From the NCBI RefSeq assembly GCF_017591425.1, contig NW_024465885.1:41535001-41599000 (forward strand): a stretch of DNA of 64,000 nt, written 5' to 3'. The position numbers and the translations under genes were made by a program. The notes below the pieces were generated by a model. It was given only the letters and a program-made list of their open reading frames with translations. It had not been told where the DNA came from and did not search any database. Shown here in pieces: positions 21,772 through 32,743 of the stretch (the stretch's first letter is position 1; each line of letters opens with the position of its first letter). This stretch comes from Ochotona curzoniae (taxonomy: Eukaryota > Chordata > Mammalia > Lagomorpha > Ochotonidae).

Positions 21772-23082
21772 GAATGTGTGAGGAAGATGTTAAGTATAAC
21801 CTTTCAAGAATATAACAGGCAACTTACAGATAACAGACTCGAATCAATGTTAGACATTGGCAAAACTATAAAGACATACAATGGGAATCAAGAGCGACCT
21901 GACAGCCTCTTAACAGGAGGTCATATGCATAGAGCAGAAGGGGACCTCAGAGTGGAGCAGGACAGGGGGAGGCTTGTATCCCAACCCTGGAGACACGCAG
22001 TACCTCACCAAGGACTATCAGTACAGACACCAAGGGCTATATCTCAACAGCCAAGGAGACTACAGAGAATTGGAGTGCCCTCATAGGCTGAGAACTCTGA
22101 GGTCATCCACTCCCTTTCAGATCCCCCACATGGGGTGGAAGAAGCCCAGATCCTTCCTCACAGGGTCTAATGTCATCGGAATAACAACCAGGAGCCCTGA
22201 GTGGTCCTCAGAAACAGAAGAATAGTAAACCAACTTCGGGTCCCAGGAGAGGATCTTTCTCTGGTCCTTACTTAGTTCCAACTTTCATTCCCCACCCTCT
22301 CTTGCAATGACCATCAGGATCACTCTGGAGCCCCCACCAAAAAAAAAATTGATTAGATAGACAGAGACCAATAAGGAAAGCTTAGAACAGACAAGAAAAA
22401 GTCAGCTTGGCCTCACATATACCTTACTAGGTAGGACACAAAGATTAGTTACTCCTCACTAAGGTATTGAAGATTTCTCTGCACACCCCACCTAAAGCTG
22501 TTTTTGTGCCTCAGTTGTCAACATATGCCTTATTAGAGTTACAAGCCTACTTGGATTATCCTAAAATTCACCAAGTTCAGTTAAATCATGCTTCAGTATT
22601 ATAAGCTGCTAAACATAAAAATGAAAATAGACACAGCAAATTAGTACCCTGCAACCATTTTAAGGAGTATAGCAGCCGGTTGTGTATAAACTAAAATTGA
22701 AATGGCAATGAAGTAGTCACAGGATGTGGTTAAGAACGTGCATTTTCTAACATATCAGTCACTCAGTACCATGTCAATCTATTTCATGATGTTGTAAATT
22801 GTTGTTGAGGTTATATAGTGACTTTTCACTGGATGGGATGATATTCTGCCAGCTCTACCTTCAGACCAGGGATGGTCTCCCAAGGAAACTGTTGAAACTA
22901 TCTGGACAATAAGAGGCTGGACTCTATGCATGGTCCATGCCCGTAATGAAGGAATCAGGACTGGATATGAACTATACTATTGCAACAATCTGGAGTAATC
23001 CAACATGGGGTGAGGGTATGGAGAGGAGCTGGGGGAATCCCAAGCCTATGAAACCATGTCATAAAAAGAAATTAAAAAAAAA
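21772..23082 (+). mobile_element. 5'-truncated L1, long 3' UTR copy
   Basis: This is a 1.3-kb insertion ending in a G-rich 3' UTR block, CCCAAGCCTATGAAACCATG and an A tail. A perfect 13-bp TSD AAACTTATGTATA flanks it at 21759-21771 and 23083-23095. Most of it matches 39866-40925 in the same order, so this is a shared L1 3' UTR of over 1 kb. Confidence 0.85.
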
Positions 23083-23095
23083 AAACTTATGTATA

Positions 23096-23528
23096 CACAC
23101 CAAGACAGGTTCAGGATTTTAGGTAAAGACAGGTGTAAGAAATGTCTGGAGGAGGTTAGCGAGGGAACTACACAATCAACGAAGTAGCATCACTTAAAAC
23201 AGGACGCAGCAATGTGGAAAGACCACAGAGTAATATGCAATTGGCAAGGGGAGGGAGTGTATTCCTTACTTCTAAGGTTTGTATAGATAGCATCACGGCT
23301 TTGTTACTTGACTTTAACATCTGCATATAAAATGCAGGGCATTATTAACAAAATCATTGGAAGGAGATGCCATCGCCTCCTCCACATGATGTCATGGCTA
23401 CAAAGCTTAAATCAGCATCAGTCTGAGCAAGGTCAGTGAACTCAGATATAAAGAAATGTGATTCAGGAGATCATGGGATAAAAGTTAATCAAAGTGAAAA
23501 GATCCGAAGACCCTGTGGTCTGCCACAC

Positions 23529-23566
<38 letters not shown>

Positions 23567-23652
23567 ACAGCCCTGCTCTATATTTCTTATTTTCTAAAAG
23601 TTCTTATTCTCTAAAAGTTACACTTTGGTCTTTGATTAAAAAACTAAATCTT
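23096..23652. other. intergenic DNA with CA repeat
   Basis: No gene is seen. The only notable content is the CA microsatellite listed separately. Confidence 0.35.
23531..23569 (+). repeat. (CA)n microsatellite
   Basis: A nearly perfect CA run of about 38 bases, with one TA interruption at the 3' end. It is likely polymorphic. Confidence 0.9.
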
Positions 23653-24055
23653 GGGCCCAGCATTCTGTCACAGTGGGCTAAGTCACTACCCACAATGCTG
23701 GCATCCCATCTCGGCGCTGGTCTAAGTACCAGCTACACTGCTTCTCTCCCAGATCCCTGGTAATGTGCCTGGAAAAATCAGCCAAAGTTGCCCCAAGAGC
23801 CTTGTCCTCACCACCCATGTGGGAGACCTGGATGAAAGTCCTGGCTCCTGGCTCCTTGCCCCTGGCTCCTGGCTCCTGGCTCCTGACTCCTGGCTCCTAG
23901 CTCCTAGCTTCTAGCCTCTAGCTTTTGGCTGACTCAGCTCTGGCCATTGCAGCTATCTGTGAAGCAAACAAAGATATAGAAAATCTCTTTCTTTCCCTCT
24001 GTTTATATAACTCTCAGTAATTCTGTGTCTCAAGTCAAGTAAATAGGTAAATTTT
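23653..24055 (+). mobile_element. CSINE with an internal heptamer expansion
   Basis: It has a head TTGGGCCCAGCATTCTGTCA, the body GTGGGAGACCTGGATGAAAG and an end with TCAAGTCAAGTAAATAG. It is about 400 bases instead of about 310 because the CTCCTGG motif in its body is tandemly repeated. Confidence 0.85.
23840..23930 (+). repeat. CTCCTGG heptamer minisatellite inside a CSINE
   Basis: About 12 copies of CTCCTGG, decaying to CTCCTAG and CTTCTAG towards the 3' side. Ordinary CSINEs have one or two copies at this place. Confidence 0.85.
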
Positions 24056-24082
24056 CAAATCCTTGCATATTATGACACAGTA

Positions 24083-24339
24083 AAATAATGGGAGCCTGAG
24101 GTGTGGCTGTGAGTCAGGATGTGATTATGCCTGTGGGTGCAGCATCTCTTTTAAAAATGCATTTAATTTGTTGTTTATTTTATTTATTATGTATTATTAT
24201 GAACTTTTATTTATTATTTGCGATCATTTATTTTATTTATCTTTTTCAAATTTTTATTTTTGGCCTCAGGATCTTTAGAATCCTGAGCTGTGGCTACAGA
24301 TGTGGCTGTGGTCAGTGGAGTTTTCATCAGTTACCATAG
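24083..24339 (+). pseudogene. KRTAP20-3-like remnant, split by AT-rich DNA
   Basis: Positions 24089-24137 (ATGGGAGCCTGAGGTGTGGC and following) resemble the Gly/Cys-rich 5' coding part of the paralogues at 4141 and 9210. After about 120 bases of AT-rich sequence, 24262-24339 reads GLRIFRILSCGYRCGCGQWSF and then a stop at 24337-24339. FRILxCGYRCGCG is a pattern I associate with KRTAP20-3. The start codon, the usual MxYYGNYYGG opening and the TATA spacing are not visible. I infer a dead copy interrupted by insertion or slippage. It could also be a chance glycine-codon stretch, but two matching halves argue against that. Confidence 0.5.
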
Positions 24340-25470
24340 AAAATATTTGTCCTCTGGTCTTTACAGAATAATGTCTATTATTGAGCCCTTTCTCCAGTAA
24401 GGCAATGATTATGCTCCAATATAGCTTCTTCTGGTTCCTCCTGTTATACTTCATTTAAATTATTAATAACCCAATCTAACACAAGGCAAAAATAGAGAGA
24501 TTATTCAGTTCACATTACATTCACAACAGTGTCCTGGGTTAACTACGTTTTTGTCTTTTGAGTGCATGCATTTCCATAATTACATACCAGATAGATCTTG
24601 AAATACTTTATGAAAAAGAAACTCTGGACCCCCTTTTTTTTATTAATATTACTTACTAGAGCCTTCCTGGTCAGCACTAATAATTTTTTTATATCTTACT
24701 GTTTACTCACTTGTTTGATAAATATTTATTCAGTAATTGTCACAGAAAAACATTATGTTAAGTGTTGGTCAGGAAAACTAACATATAAACAGTCACATAT
24801 CCTGTGACATGACAGATGCTACAATGGCTTTTTGGAAATACACACACAAAGGCTCAGGTCTGCATCAAAAGAAAGAGATAGTGCATCAAAAAAAAAATAT
24901 ACATATGACCAAAAATGTACTCACTGGAAGCTATATTTGAATAAATTCTCAGCCACAGAGAAATAAGAGAGGCAAAAAAAAAATTTTTTTCACTAGAAAT
25001 AACATTAACATAAAACTCTACATTGCAATTTTTTTCCCTGTTCTGTCTCTCCCGCTTGGATGCTTTGAGATAACATATTATCTCTTTTTTTAGGTTATTT
25101 GTAAAGATTTAGATTATATTTTTTCATTATTTTTGATATAATTTAGTTGGCAGTGGGTTCTCCCCTCCTCTCTCCCAAATTTCCTCCCCTCCCCTTTGGT
25201 CTCTCCTCTAGGTTCATATTGTGTATTCATTATGAATTTTCCCAAGTCCATCATGCTTCCTCTGGAAAACTTGTAACTCTTTCATCAACCATCCACAAGA
25301 GGTTGATTCTTTATAACCATGTGAGAGAGTCAGTGTCCCCTCTACCACTGTCATTGGTACTGCCCATAAAAAACGAAGACTTAATCCTCACTGTACTTAC
25401 ATTTAGGGCCTCAGGATACAAGCACTAGCCTACAAGGAAAAGTTATTCTTCTACAAGGCTGGAAAACTCT
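24340..25470. other. AT-rich intergenic DNA
   Basis: No gene is seen. About 25090-25330 has pyrimidine-rich sequence that may be an antisense L1 3' UTR, but I cannot confirm it. Confidence 0.3.
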
Positions 25471-25471
25471 C

Positions 25472-25774
25472 CAAAGATTTATTTTATTTTTATTGGAAGG
25501 CAGATTTACAAAGAGAAGGAGAGACAAAAAGAAACACCTTTATTCCATTGTTTGCTCCCCAAATGGCCTCAACAGCCAAGCTGAGATGAGCTGAAACCAG
25601 GAGCTTCTTCCTGGTCTCCCATGTGGGTGCAGGATCCGAGGGCTTTGGACCGTCCTCTACTGCTTTCCTAGGCTGAAAGCAGAGAGCTGAATGAATGTGG
25701 AGTAGGCAGAACATGAACCGGTGCCTACGTGAGATCCCAACGCATACAAGGCCCTGAGCCATTGAACCAGGCCC
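25472..25774 (-). mobile_element. CSINE, full length
   Basis: Reverse-complement copy: TTTATTTTTATTGGAAGGC tail side, TCCCATGTGGGTGCAGGATC, ending CCATTGAACCAGGCCC. Confidence 0.85.
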
Positions 25775-26240
25775 AAGATAACATATTTTCAACTGACATT
25801 ATAGTCAAAAGCTCAATGTCTCACTGAATAAACAGTTCAGCAAATGAGAACCAAAAGGGCCATTGTTGTGGAGTTTTTTTGTTTTTTGTTGTTGTTGTTG
25901 TTTGATTTTGAGTTGCAACTGTATTCTGAATAAGTTTTCTTTGTCAAATAATTAACTAAAAAACAAGTTTTCCCATTCCTTTGGATGTTTCTTCACTCTG
26001 TTACTTCCTTTCAGGTGCAGCAGTTCCTGAGCTTTGTGTGTTTTATTTTGTAACCTGTACTTTTGAGTGTCTTATCCAATAAGTCATCTACTACCCTTGT
26101 ATCTTGAAGTGTTTCCTCTGCATTTCAGAAATCTCATAGTATCAGGTCAAAAATTTAGGTCTCTGACCATCTTGAGTTAATTTTTGTGTAAGGGGATAAG
26201 TAGGGATCTAAATACCTTGTGCATATATACAATCAAATTT

Positions 26241-26557
26241 TTATTTTAAAGACCTATTTATTTTTTATTGGAAAGACATCTTTATAGAGAGGTGATACAG
26301 AGAGAAACATCTTCGGTCCATTGATTTGCTTCCCAAGTAGCCCCAACAGATGGATCTGAAGCCAGGAGCCTGGAGCTTCTTCAGGGTCTCCTACGTGAAT
26401 GCAGAGTCCCAAGGCTTTGGGCCATTTTTGACTGCTTTCCCAGGCCAAGCAGGGAGCTGGACGTGCCGTATAGCAGCTAAGACATGAGCCAGTGCCTATA
26501 TGGGATCCAAGGCACTTATAAAGTGAGAATTTAGCCACTGAGCCATTGCCCTGGCCC
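26241..26557 (-). mobile_element. CSINE nested in old L1
   Basis: Reverse-complement CSINE from TTATTTTAAAGACCTATTTA to GCCACTGAGCCATTGCCCTG. The TSD is 15 bp with one mismatch, TATACAATCAAATTT at 26226-26240 and TATACAATCAGATTT at 26558-26572. Confidence 0.92.
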
Positions 26558-26788
26558 TATACAATCAGATTTGTCTACAAAGCTTACTGAAGAATTTGTC
26601 CTTTCTCCAAGGTGTGGTCTAGATGCTTCTGACAAAACCAAGGTCCCTATATGAATGTGTATTAACCTTGAGGTTCTCAGCTCTGTGCCATTGATCCGTA
26701 TGTTAATTTCTTTATGCCAATTCTATACTATATCAACCTCTCCATCTATGTGTACGTTGAAATCAGCTAATATAAAACTGTCACCTCT

Positions 26789-27057
26789 TGTGGGCTAATG
26801 AGTTGATTAGCGCTCCTTGGGATGGGCAGGAACAGGAACTGGGCTTGTAGCTAAAAACACCTAGACTAATTGGACTCATCTGTACCCAATATCCTGGCTA
26901 AATTAGGACGTGAGGGCCAGGGGAAGAGTATATAAGGAGAGGTGAAGGAGCAATAAAGAGAGACTTTGCAGAGGCTTCCATCATCAACGGTCTCCTGTTG
27001 GTGATTCATCCCCAGACCCTCTCCCTGGCCACGTTGCTGGCTCTACTGGCCGGGGCA
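26789..27057 (+). mobile_element. solo LTR of an endogenous retrovirus, 269 bp
   Basis: The element begins TG and ends CA. It holds a TATA box (26929-26937, TATATAAGG) and an AATAAA signal (26952-26957) followed by a short U5-like end. Direct repeats GTCACCT occur at 26780-26786 and 27058-27064. The left repeat is separated from the LTR by two bases, so the exact left boundary is uncertain. No internal retroviral genes are present. The close TATA-AATAAA spacing and 6-7 bp TSD suggest a class II element, which is inference. Confidence 0.7.
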
Positions 27058-27627
27058 GTCACCTTGATTTATTTTTGTTTAGCACTGCTTTATATATTCT
27101 GGGTCTTGTGGCATTCCACATAAATTCTGGTTGTTTTCTCCGATTCTACAAATCATATCCTTGGTGTTTTGATAGGAAAGGAATCAAATTTGCAGAAACT
27201 TTTTACATGATGTAGATGTTTTAATTAAATTAATTCCTCCAGTCTGTGGGAAAGGAATGCCTTGCTGTTATTTTGTGTCCATGATGATTACTTGCATTAG
27301 CGTTTTATCACCTTCATTTTTCATTGTTTTTCTCATTGAATTTTTTTTTTTTGTCTTTTCAATTAGATCATCATTTGCATACAAAAAAAGCTTTTGATTT
27401 TTGCATGTTTATTTTATAGCTTTGCTGAATTGATATCTAAGTTCTAAATTTTGACAGGTAAAACTTTTAGATTTTCTATGTACAACACCATGGTATTGAA
27501 AATACAGACATTTTGAGTCTTTTATTATCAATTTTGAGGCCCTTTATTACTTTCTCCTTTCAAATGGCTCTTGTTAATACTTTTATGTGTTGAGTAAGAA
27601 TTGGTATTCTTGTGACTTCGTGTTGTG

Positions 27628-27862
27628 TGGAGTGGTATGGTGTGGTGGCTTAACAAGCTAATCCCACGCCTGAGTTTCCAGAATCCCACATGGGCACCAG
27701 TGCGTGCCCTGGCTGCTGCATTTCTGATCCAGCTCCCTGCTGATGAACTGGGAAAGCAGATGAGGAAGGCTTAATGTCTTAGGCTCGTGCCCCTACACTG
27801 GAGACCCAGAGAAAGTCCCTGATTCCCAGCTCCAGATTACCCAGCAGGGGTTGTTGTGGTAC
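27628..27862 (+). mobile_element. CSINE, 3'-truncated
   Basis: It has a head GGAGTGGTATGGTGTGGTGG, a body CCACATGGGCACCAGTGCGT and CCAGCTCCCTGCTGATGAAC, and stops after CTCCAGATTACCCAGC without a tail. Confidence 0.75.
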
Positions 27863-29454
27863 TTATGTTAATGAGCATATTTGAGAATAGAACCTTTGAA
27901 AATACGATAAATTTATTATGAGATCCTTACTCTACATCAGAGCTTTCATTGCCACCAATACTGCCTATGGATAATGACAGAACTCAAATTGCTGATACTA
28001 TGGATTAATTTCTGTTGAAATGAAAGTAAACTCTAGCACATATCAATGAATAAAGATGGTATTAGAGTGCTTTCAATGAAGTTACATTTCTCTGATTGGA
28101 AACAAAATATTAATTGTTAATATATTTATGCATGATATGATTATAATAATGGATGCCACACTCTAAATATGAAATCAAACATGCTTATCTATACTGATCA
28201 TATTTCTTTCCAGGGCTAGGAATTCAGCTTTCCACAGAAATATGCTGTCTGTCTCCTTTACATTCAAAGAAGATGTGAACACTTTACAAGGTTGAAAAGA
28301 AGAGCATTTTTTAAAATAGAGTTTTGCCCCATATTGCTACTTACTACCATCTCAGGACATTGGCTAAAAGCAGCCATTTGAGGAGGCACTCTCATTTTCT
28401 TCAGCCCAGAGTGTTTGATTTCATTTTTGCTGAGATATTGCTCTTTAAAAATAATGATTCCAGCTTTACATAAAAATATGGAAAAATATGATGAAAATAC
28501 AAAATCCAGCATTTGTAAGCCATGTGGGGAATAAATATTTTCTGTATCAAGTTTAAAGCTAGAACCTAAAGTGATTTAGCCTAATCACTTTAGCCCATCA
28601 AAAACACTGGGATAAGGACTCAGGGAGGACTGATTTCAGACACACTCATTTGAAGATTTCAACAATCAAAATACATAGTTGCCAACAATGATGGGCTGTG
28701 ACCAATGATAAGGACCTATGAGTCTAGAAGATGACAGGTTGTGTCAGAATGTATATAGTTTCCAATATTGTTTCTATGGCACATAGATAAATAAAAAAAT
28801 TCTTTGGATGCAAAGTATTAAAGGATGTGACAAGGAAATTATTAAGATTTGTTGTTGTAAGGAACTGATTAGATATATTGGCTGATGGAGAAATATTTCT
28901 GAGGATAATTCTACTGGGAAGCAGTCTCCTTGCTGGAGCAAACACCTGTTTCATTTTTGCAAAGCCTGGATGCAGTGGAGGATGGGATGTTTCCTGGACA
29001 CTCACAGCCGCAGCTTTTCTTTTCCTTTTTTTTTTTTTCAGAGTTAAATAAAAACTATAAACAATCTATCGCTTATGGATTGTTGATTCGTGAGTTACAT
29101 CATGAGATCCTATTACACAAGGTAAGTATGAAGTGACATAAAGGAAGATTCACATGTAACATCCCTAGATTTGACATCAGATGGTCTTATATTAGAGCAC
29201 ACATGTGGTATCTGACTTTGGGATTGGCTCATTTCTCTGAGTATAATGGTAAGCCGCAGGTTTTCTAAGCAGGGTGATCTCCTTTATATTCCTGAGCTGC
29301 TGGCACTCCCAAGGTCTGTGATGATTGCAATGTCAATACTGGAGTCAGTGGTGTCTGAAAAGGAAAAAATGATGAGATTATTTTGTCATGAGTGTGTTAT
29401 TTTGATAGAAGGCATTAATCACTTTATAATAGTCTCTTTTTAAAATGGTTTAGT
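27863..29454. other. intergenic DNA
   Basis: No gene or named repeat is recognised. A T-run occurs at about 29028-29038. Confidence 0.3.
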
Positions 29455-29708
29455 TCCATTTATTTATTTATTTAATGATACAGTTCCACATGCTCTGGGA
29501 TTTCCACAGCTCCCACCCCAATTCCTTACCCCCTCCACTGATTTCCCTTATTTTATTATAACAGTACCAAGTCCATCATTCCATTGTCTAAGTGTATCCA
29601 GACATTCTAGGTATGGACAATGGAAGGTGTACAACATTCTTTGTCAAGATTTGTTTAACAGTTTCATTGGGAGTCTATCTTTTATCCAGGAATAGAAATG
29701 CATATTGT
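29455..29708 (-). mobile_element. outer L1, 3' UTR part (left of the nested insertion)
   Basis: Reverse-complement L1 3' end: TTTAATGATACAGTTCCACA, CTGGGATTTCCACAGCTCCC. It breaks off at the TSD of the inserted LINE and resumes at 32744. Confidence 0.7.
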
Positions 29709-30010
29709 ATTATCTTCATGTCTTTTTTTTAGGAACAATTTATTATTATTATTATTATTATTTATCATTTTATGATACAGTTCCATTGGCTCCTGGGATT
29801 TCCATTAACCCCTCCTCAATTCCCCTTCTCACCTAGTTTTTCTATATCATTATTAAAATACAGTTATTTATACACAGTTATATGTCCGTCATTGTGGGCA
29901 TGGACAATGGCAGAGAGTTCATCTATTGTCAAGATAGAGTTAACAGTTTCATTGCAAGTCCATCTTTGTCTGGAAGTAGAGATGCATAGTACATTGTATC
30001 CTCATATCTG

Positions 30011-30258
30011 GATATGTTATTCTCCATTTCACAGTTACTGTACATCCCCTTAACTGAAAAGTCACAATACAAAATCAACAATAGGAAGAAAAATAGAAAT
30101 TTACAATGCCACAAAGTTAAATAACATGTTACTAGATATGACAGTCTCCATTGCACAGCTAATATATACATCCCCTTAAATGAAAAGCCACAAAACAAGA
30201 TCAACAACAGGAAGAAAAACAAAATTAACAGCACCATGAAGTTAAATAGCAGGTTAAT
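30011..30258 (-). repeat. 125-bp tandem duplication in the half-LINE 3' region
   Basis: Copies at 30011-30135 and 30136-30258 both carry ACATCCCCTTAA, TGAAAAG and GATCAACA/AATCAACA-like blocks in the same order. They differ by scattered substitutions, so the duplication is old. Confidence 0.7.
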
Positions 30259-30689
30259 GATAGATTAATGTGTCGCTGAAGAAATGAAAATCAAGAACTT
30301 TCTTGAAGAAAATGATGCTACTGTATGATCTACGAGTCATTGAATAATTAAATCACAAAAGCTGTTTTGAAGAAATGAAACTAACAAAAACAAAAACATC
30401 AAAATCCATGAAATATAGCTTCCGCTGATTTTTATTGGTGAAATGAGTCTCTTCTAGACAACAAATAGATGTGCTTTGTTTTTAAATCCAGTGTACTAAG
30501 ATGTGATGTTTGATTGAGCTTAAGCCAATTACTTTCAGGGTTACTATGTATGGGTGGTACTTTGGTCCTGTCATTTTAGGAATGGGTTGTTCATTGGTTT
30601 AGTCTTCTGTTGTCATTTTATTGGAATATTCTTCTTGTTTGCCTTTGGTTTTGTTTGGTACTATTCCTCTTCTCTGTCAAGAGAGCATC

Positions 30690-31608
30690 TTGAAGTATCT
30701 TTTGTAGGGCAGGTTTGGAAGAGGCATATTCTTTTAACTTTACTGTGGAAGAATTTTCTTTCATTTTCAAAGACAAAAGAAAGCTTTGCTGGATATGTTG
30801 CCCTAGGCCGACAATTTTTTTCTTTTAGAAGCTGGAATATGTCACTCTATTCTCTTCTTGCCTGTAGAGTTTCCTGTGAGAGGTCTCCTGTGAGTTTTTT
30901 CACATGCACTTTTAAGGATCTTTGATTTTTCACGTGCACTTTTAAGGATCTTTTGATTGCATTGAAGAGAACTTGATGACCATGTGTCTTGGTGAAGATC
31001 GCTTTTAATCAGGACTATTGGGAGTTCTGTGTCCCTCCTGCATCTTGTTTCCCAATACTTTCTCCAAATTAGGGAATTTTTCCTTCATTATTTCATTAAA
31101 TGTATCTGTAAAACCAGTTTCTCTTTCTACACCTTCTGGGACTCCCATAACTCTTATATTTGGTCTCTTAATAGTGTCTTTCAATTCTTGAATACTTTTT
31201 TTGGCCTGATCCAGCTCTGCTTCCAGCTTTTTGTTTGCTTCCCCCTGATGACAGGAAATATCTTCCAATTCTGACATTTTTTCTTTCTTCTGCTTGCTTC
31301 ATTCTATTTTGAAGACTCTCCATTGTACTTTTAATTTGCTCTACTGTGTTCTTAATTTCTGATATATCGGCCTTGATTTGCTCTAATGCTGCTTTTTCTT
31401 GTGTAATATTTTCCTTAAATTCTTTGAACTCTTGTATGTGCTTCTCATTGATCAGAAGCTTTAAAATGAGTTTTCTGAATTCTGTGTCCACCATTTCCTT
31501 GACGTCTTCCTCAGAGAACTCTGTGGTTGGCATAGGATTTTGCTTCTTTGCAGGGAAGTGTTCGGTAATATCCATTGTGCCTCTGATTCTTCTTTTGCTC
31601 TTGCTCAT
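30690..31608 (-). pseudogene. LINE ORF1 (nucleic-acid-binding protein), frameshifted
   Basis: ORF1p is the RNA-binding chaperone of L1-type elements. From ATG at 31606-31608 the frame stays open to 31168. Residues 1-50 or so are charged, and a long heptad-like coiled coil follows (KADISEIKNTVEQIKSTMES). Near 31276-31290 a run of A on the coding strand is shifted. The coiled coil then continues in a second frame (31277-31005) into the RRM-like start NIRVMGVPEGVERETGF. A 30-bp tandem repeat (30901-30960) and further stops break the C-terminal domain, whose LQARRE and YPAKLSF motifs are still readable near 30850-30780. It cannot make full-length protein. Confidence 0.75.
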
Positions 31609-32727
31609 TGTACTTCTGATTAGCAGAGTCTTCTCCTTGGAGCAGGTTTCTAAGCTGTGTCACCCACATGTCTACAGTTCAATTTTACTTATTGCCATTG
31701 GTAAACAGTTCTTTGCTTGCAGTCACTCATGCCACTCACTCTAGCAGGTTCCATGTCTGGGTTCTTATGTTAGATTTCCACCATGGTCTCCACCGTTCTA
31801 CCTCCTGGCTCACCACTCTCCACCTCCTATGATACCATGCTGAGGCTGTGCCATTGTCTGTACAACTTTTCTCCCTCTTCCACTTGGTCCAGGATTAGGG
31901 ATACACCAGGTGTCCTATATCTCTAAGTTGTTGGTGGTGCTGGTCTTGCCAGAACCTGTTGGAGGTTAGGTCTGGGTGCCACCCGGACCTATTTTGACCT
32001 GTACGATGCCATAGTCGGTATTATTTTCCTGCAGGACCAGTGCACCATGGAGCTCAGTGAGTTCTCGCGAGCTCAGCACATGTGGAGTTCACTGTTGTCC
32101 CCTGAAGTCCTAAAGCTTTTGCCACAGTGTACAAAATGGCACCTGATGTGCCCCTACTACAGTTCTTGAACTACTGGCTGTCAGGCCTGAGGGCTACCCA
32201 GACCTGTCTTGGGTGGAACCCATAGAATGCTGCATTGCTGCAATTAACTGAGTCAAAAACGATTTCATTCCCAGCTCAGTCCTTCTCCTTGTCTTTGCTT
32301 TTTAGGCAAAATGGCACCCGATTTAGCTTGAGGAGATTGACTGGGTTGTACAATCCACCCTGTTCTCTCACGACCCTTCTGGGATCTGCAGCTCAGTCTC
32401 TGCTCCTGGTCAAATCAAACAGACCAGCAGGCTGGACAGTTCTTTGTCTGGGTTCACCTCCCAAGCTCTTAGTGAAAATCCTTTCCCACCTGGTTGCTGG
32501 TGGAGTCCCGGGTGCTCATGGAGTTCAGATTGCCATTTGCTGAATGTCACTGGAGTATCAATCACTGCAACACCACACCATTGTTTTTGCTGCTTTCCTG
32601 TGTCTGAGAGTCTCCTGGTACCCCTCTGCTGTTGTTCTGTCCTCTCTTGTTTCATGGAATGTGTCCTCTCTGCTTCATCCTGATTAAATGTTTCTTTGTC
32701 TGTTTTAATGTGTCCTTAACTTATTCT

Positions 32728-32736
32728 GCCATCTTG
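32728..32736 (-). promoter_or_regulatory. YY1-like site at the 5' end of the half-LINE
   Basis: CAAGATGGC on the minus strand lies 8 bases inside the 5' end of the element. In L1 a YY1 site of this sequence near +13 helps set the transcription start. Its presence supports an intact 5' end. Confidence 0.5.
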
Positions 32737-32743
32737 ATTCTCC

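Larger units (their letters stand above)
25860..27620 (-). mobile_element. old L1 ORF2, antisense, interrupted by a CSINE and a solo LTR
   Basis: Segments 25900-26225, 26573-26780, 27065-27350 and 27360-27620 follow the order of L1 ORF2 read in antisense. Examples are the stretch before TTGAGTTAATTTTTGTGTAA, and TTGATAGGAAAGGAATCAAA. The frames are broken. The CSINE (26241-26557) and the LTR (26789-27057) split it, so it is older than both. Confidence 0.7.
29724..32743 (-). mobile_element. half-LINE (HAL1-like) insertion: 5' UTR, ORF1 and 3' region, no ORF2
   Basis: This is a single about 3.0-kb minus-strand insertion bounded by a 15-bp TSD with one mismatch (29709-29723 and 32744-32758). 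Read on its own strand it begins GGAGAATCAAGATGGCAGAA and has an about 1.1-kb GC-richer 5' UTR. It then has a broken ORF1 (31608 to about 30690) and an about 0.9-kb 3' region ending in (AAT)n and an A tail. ORF2 would need about 3.8 kb and cannot fit. HAL1 elements, known in mammals, have this layout and move with L1 machinery in trans. Deletion of ORF2 before or after insertion is the alternative. Confidence 0.75.

Noticed and set aside
21694..22086. A 130-codon plus-strand frame.
   Set aside because: It begins in flanking DNA, crosses the TSD of the L1 insertion at 21772 and continues in L1 3' sequence, so it cannot be a real gene.
31346..31744. A 132-codon plus-strand frame.
   Set aside because: It is the antisense of the LINE ORF1 coding region on the minus strand and contains no domain of its own.
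32235..32683. Overlapping frames of about 80-100 codons on both strands.
   Set aside because: They lie in the GC-richer 5' UTR of the half-LINE, where stop codons are rare by composition.
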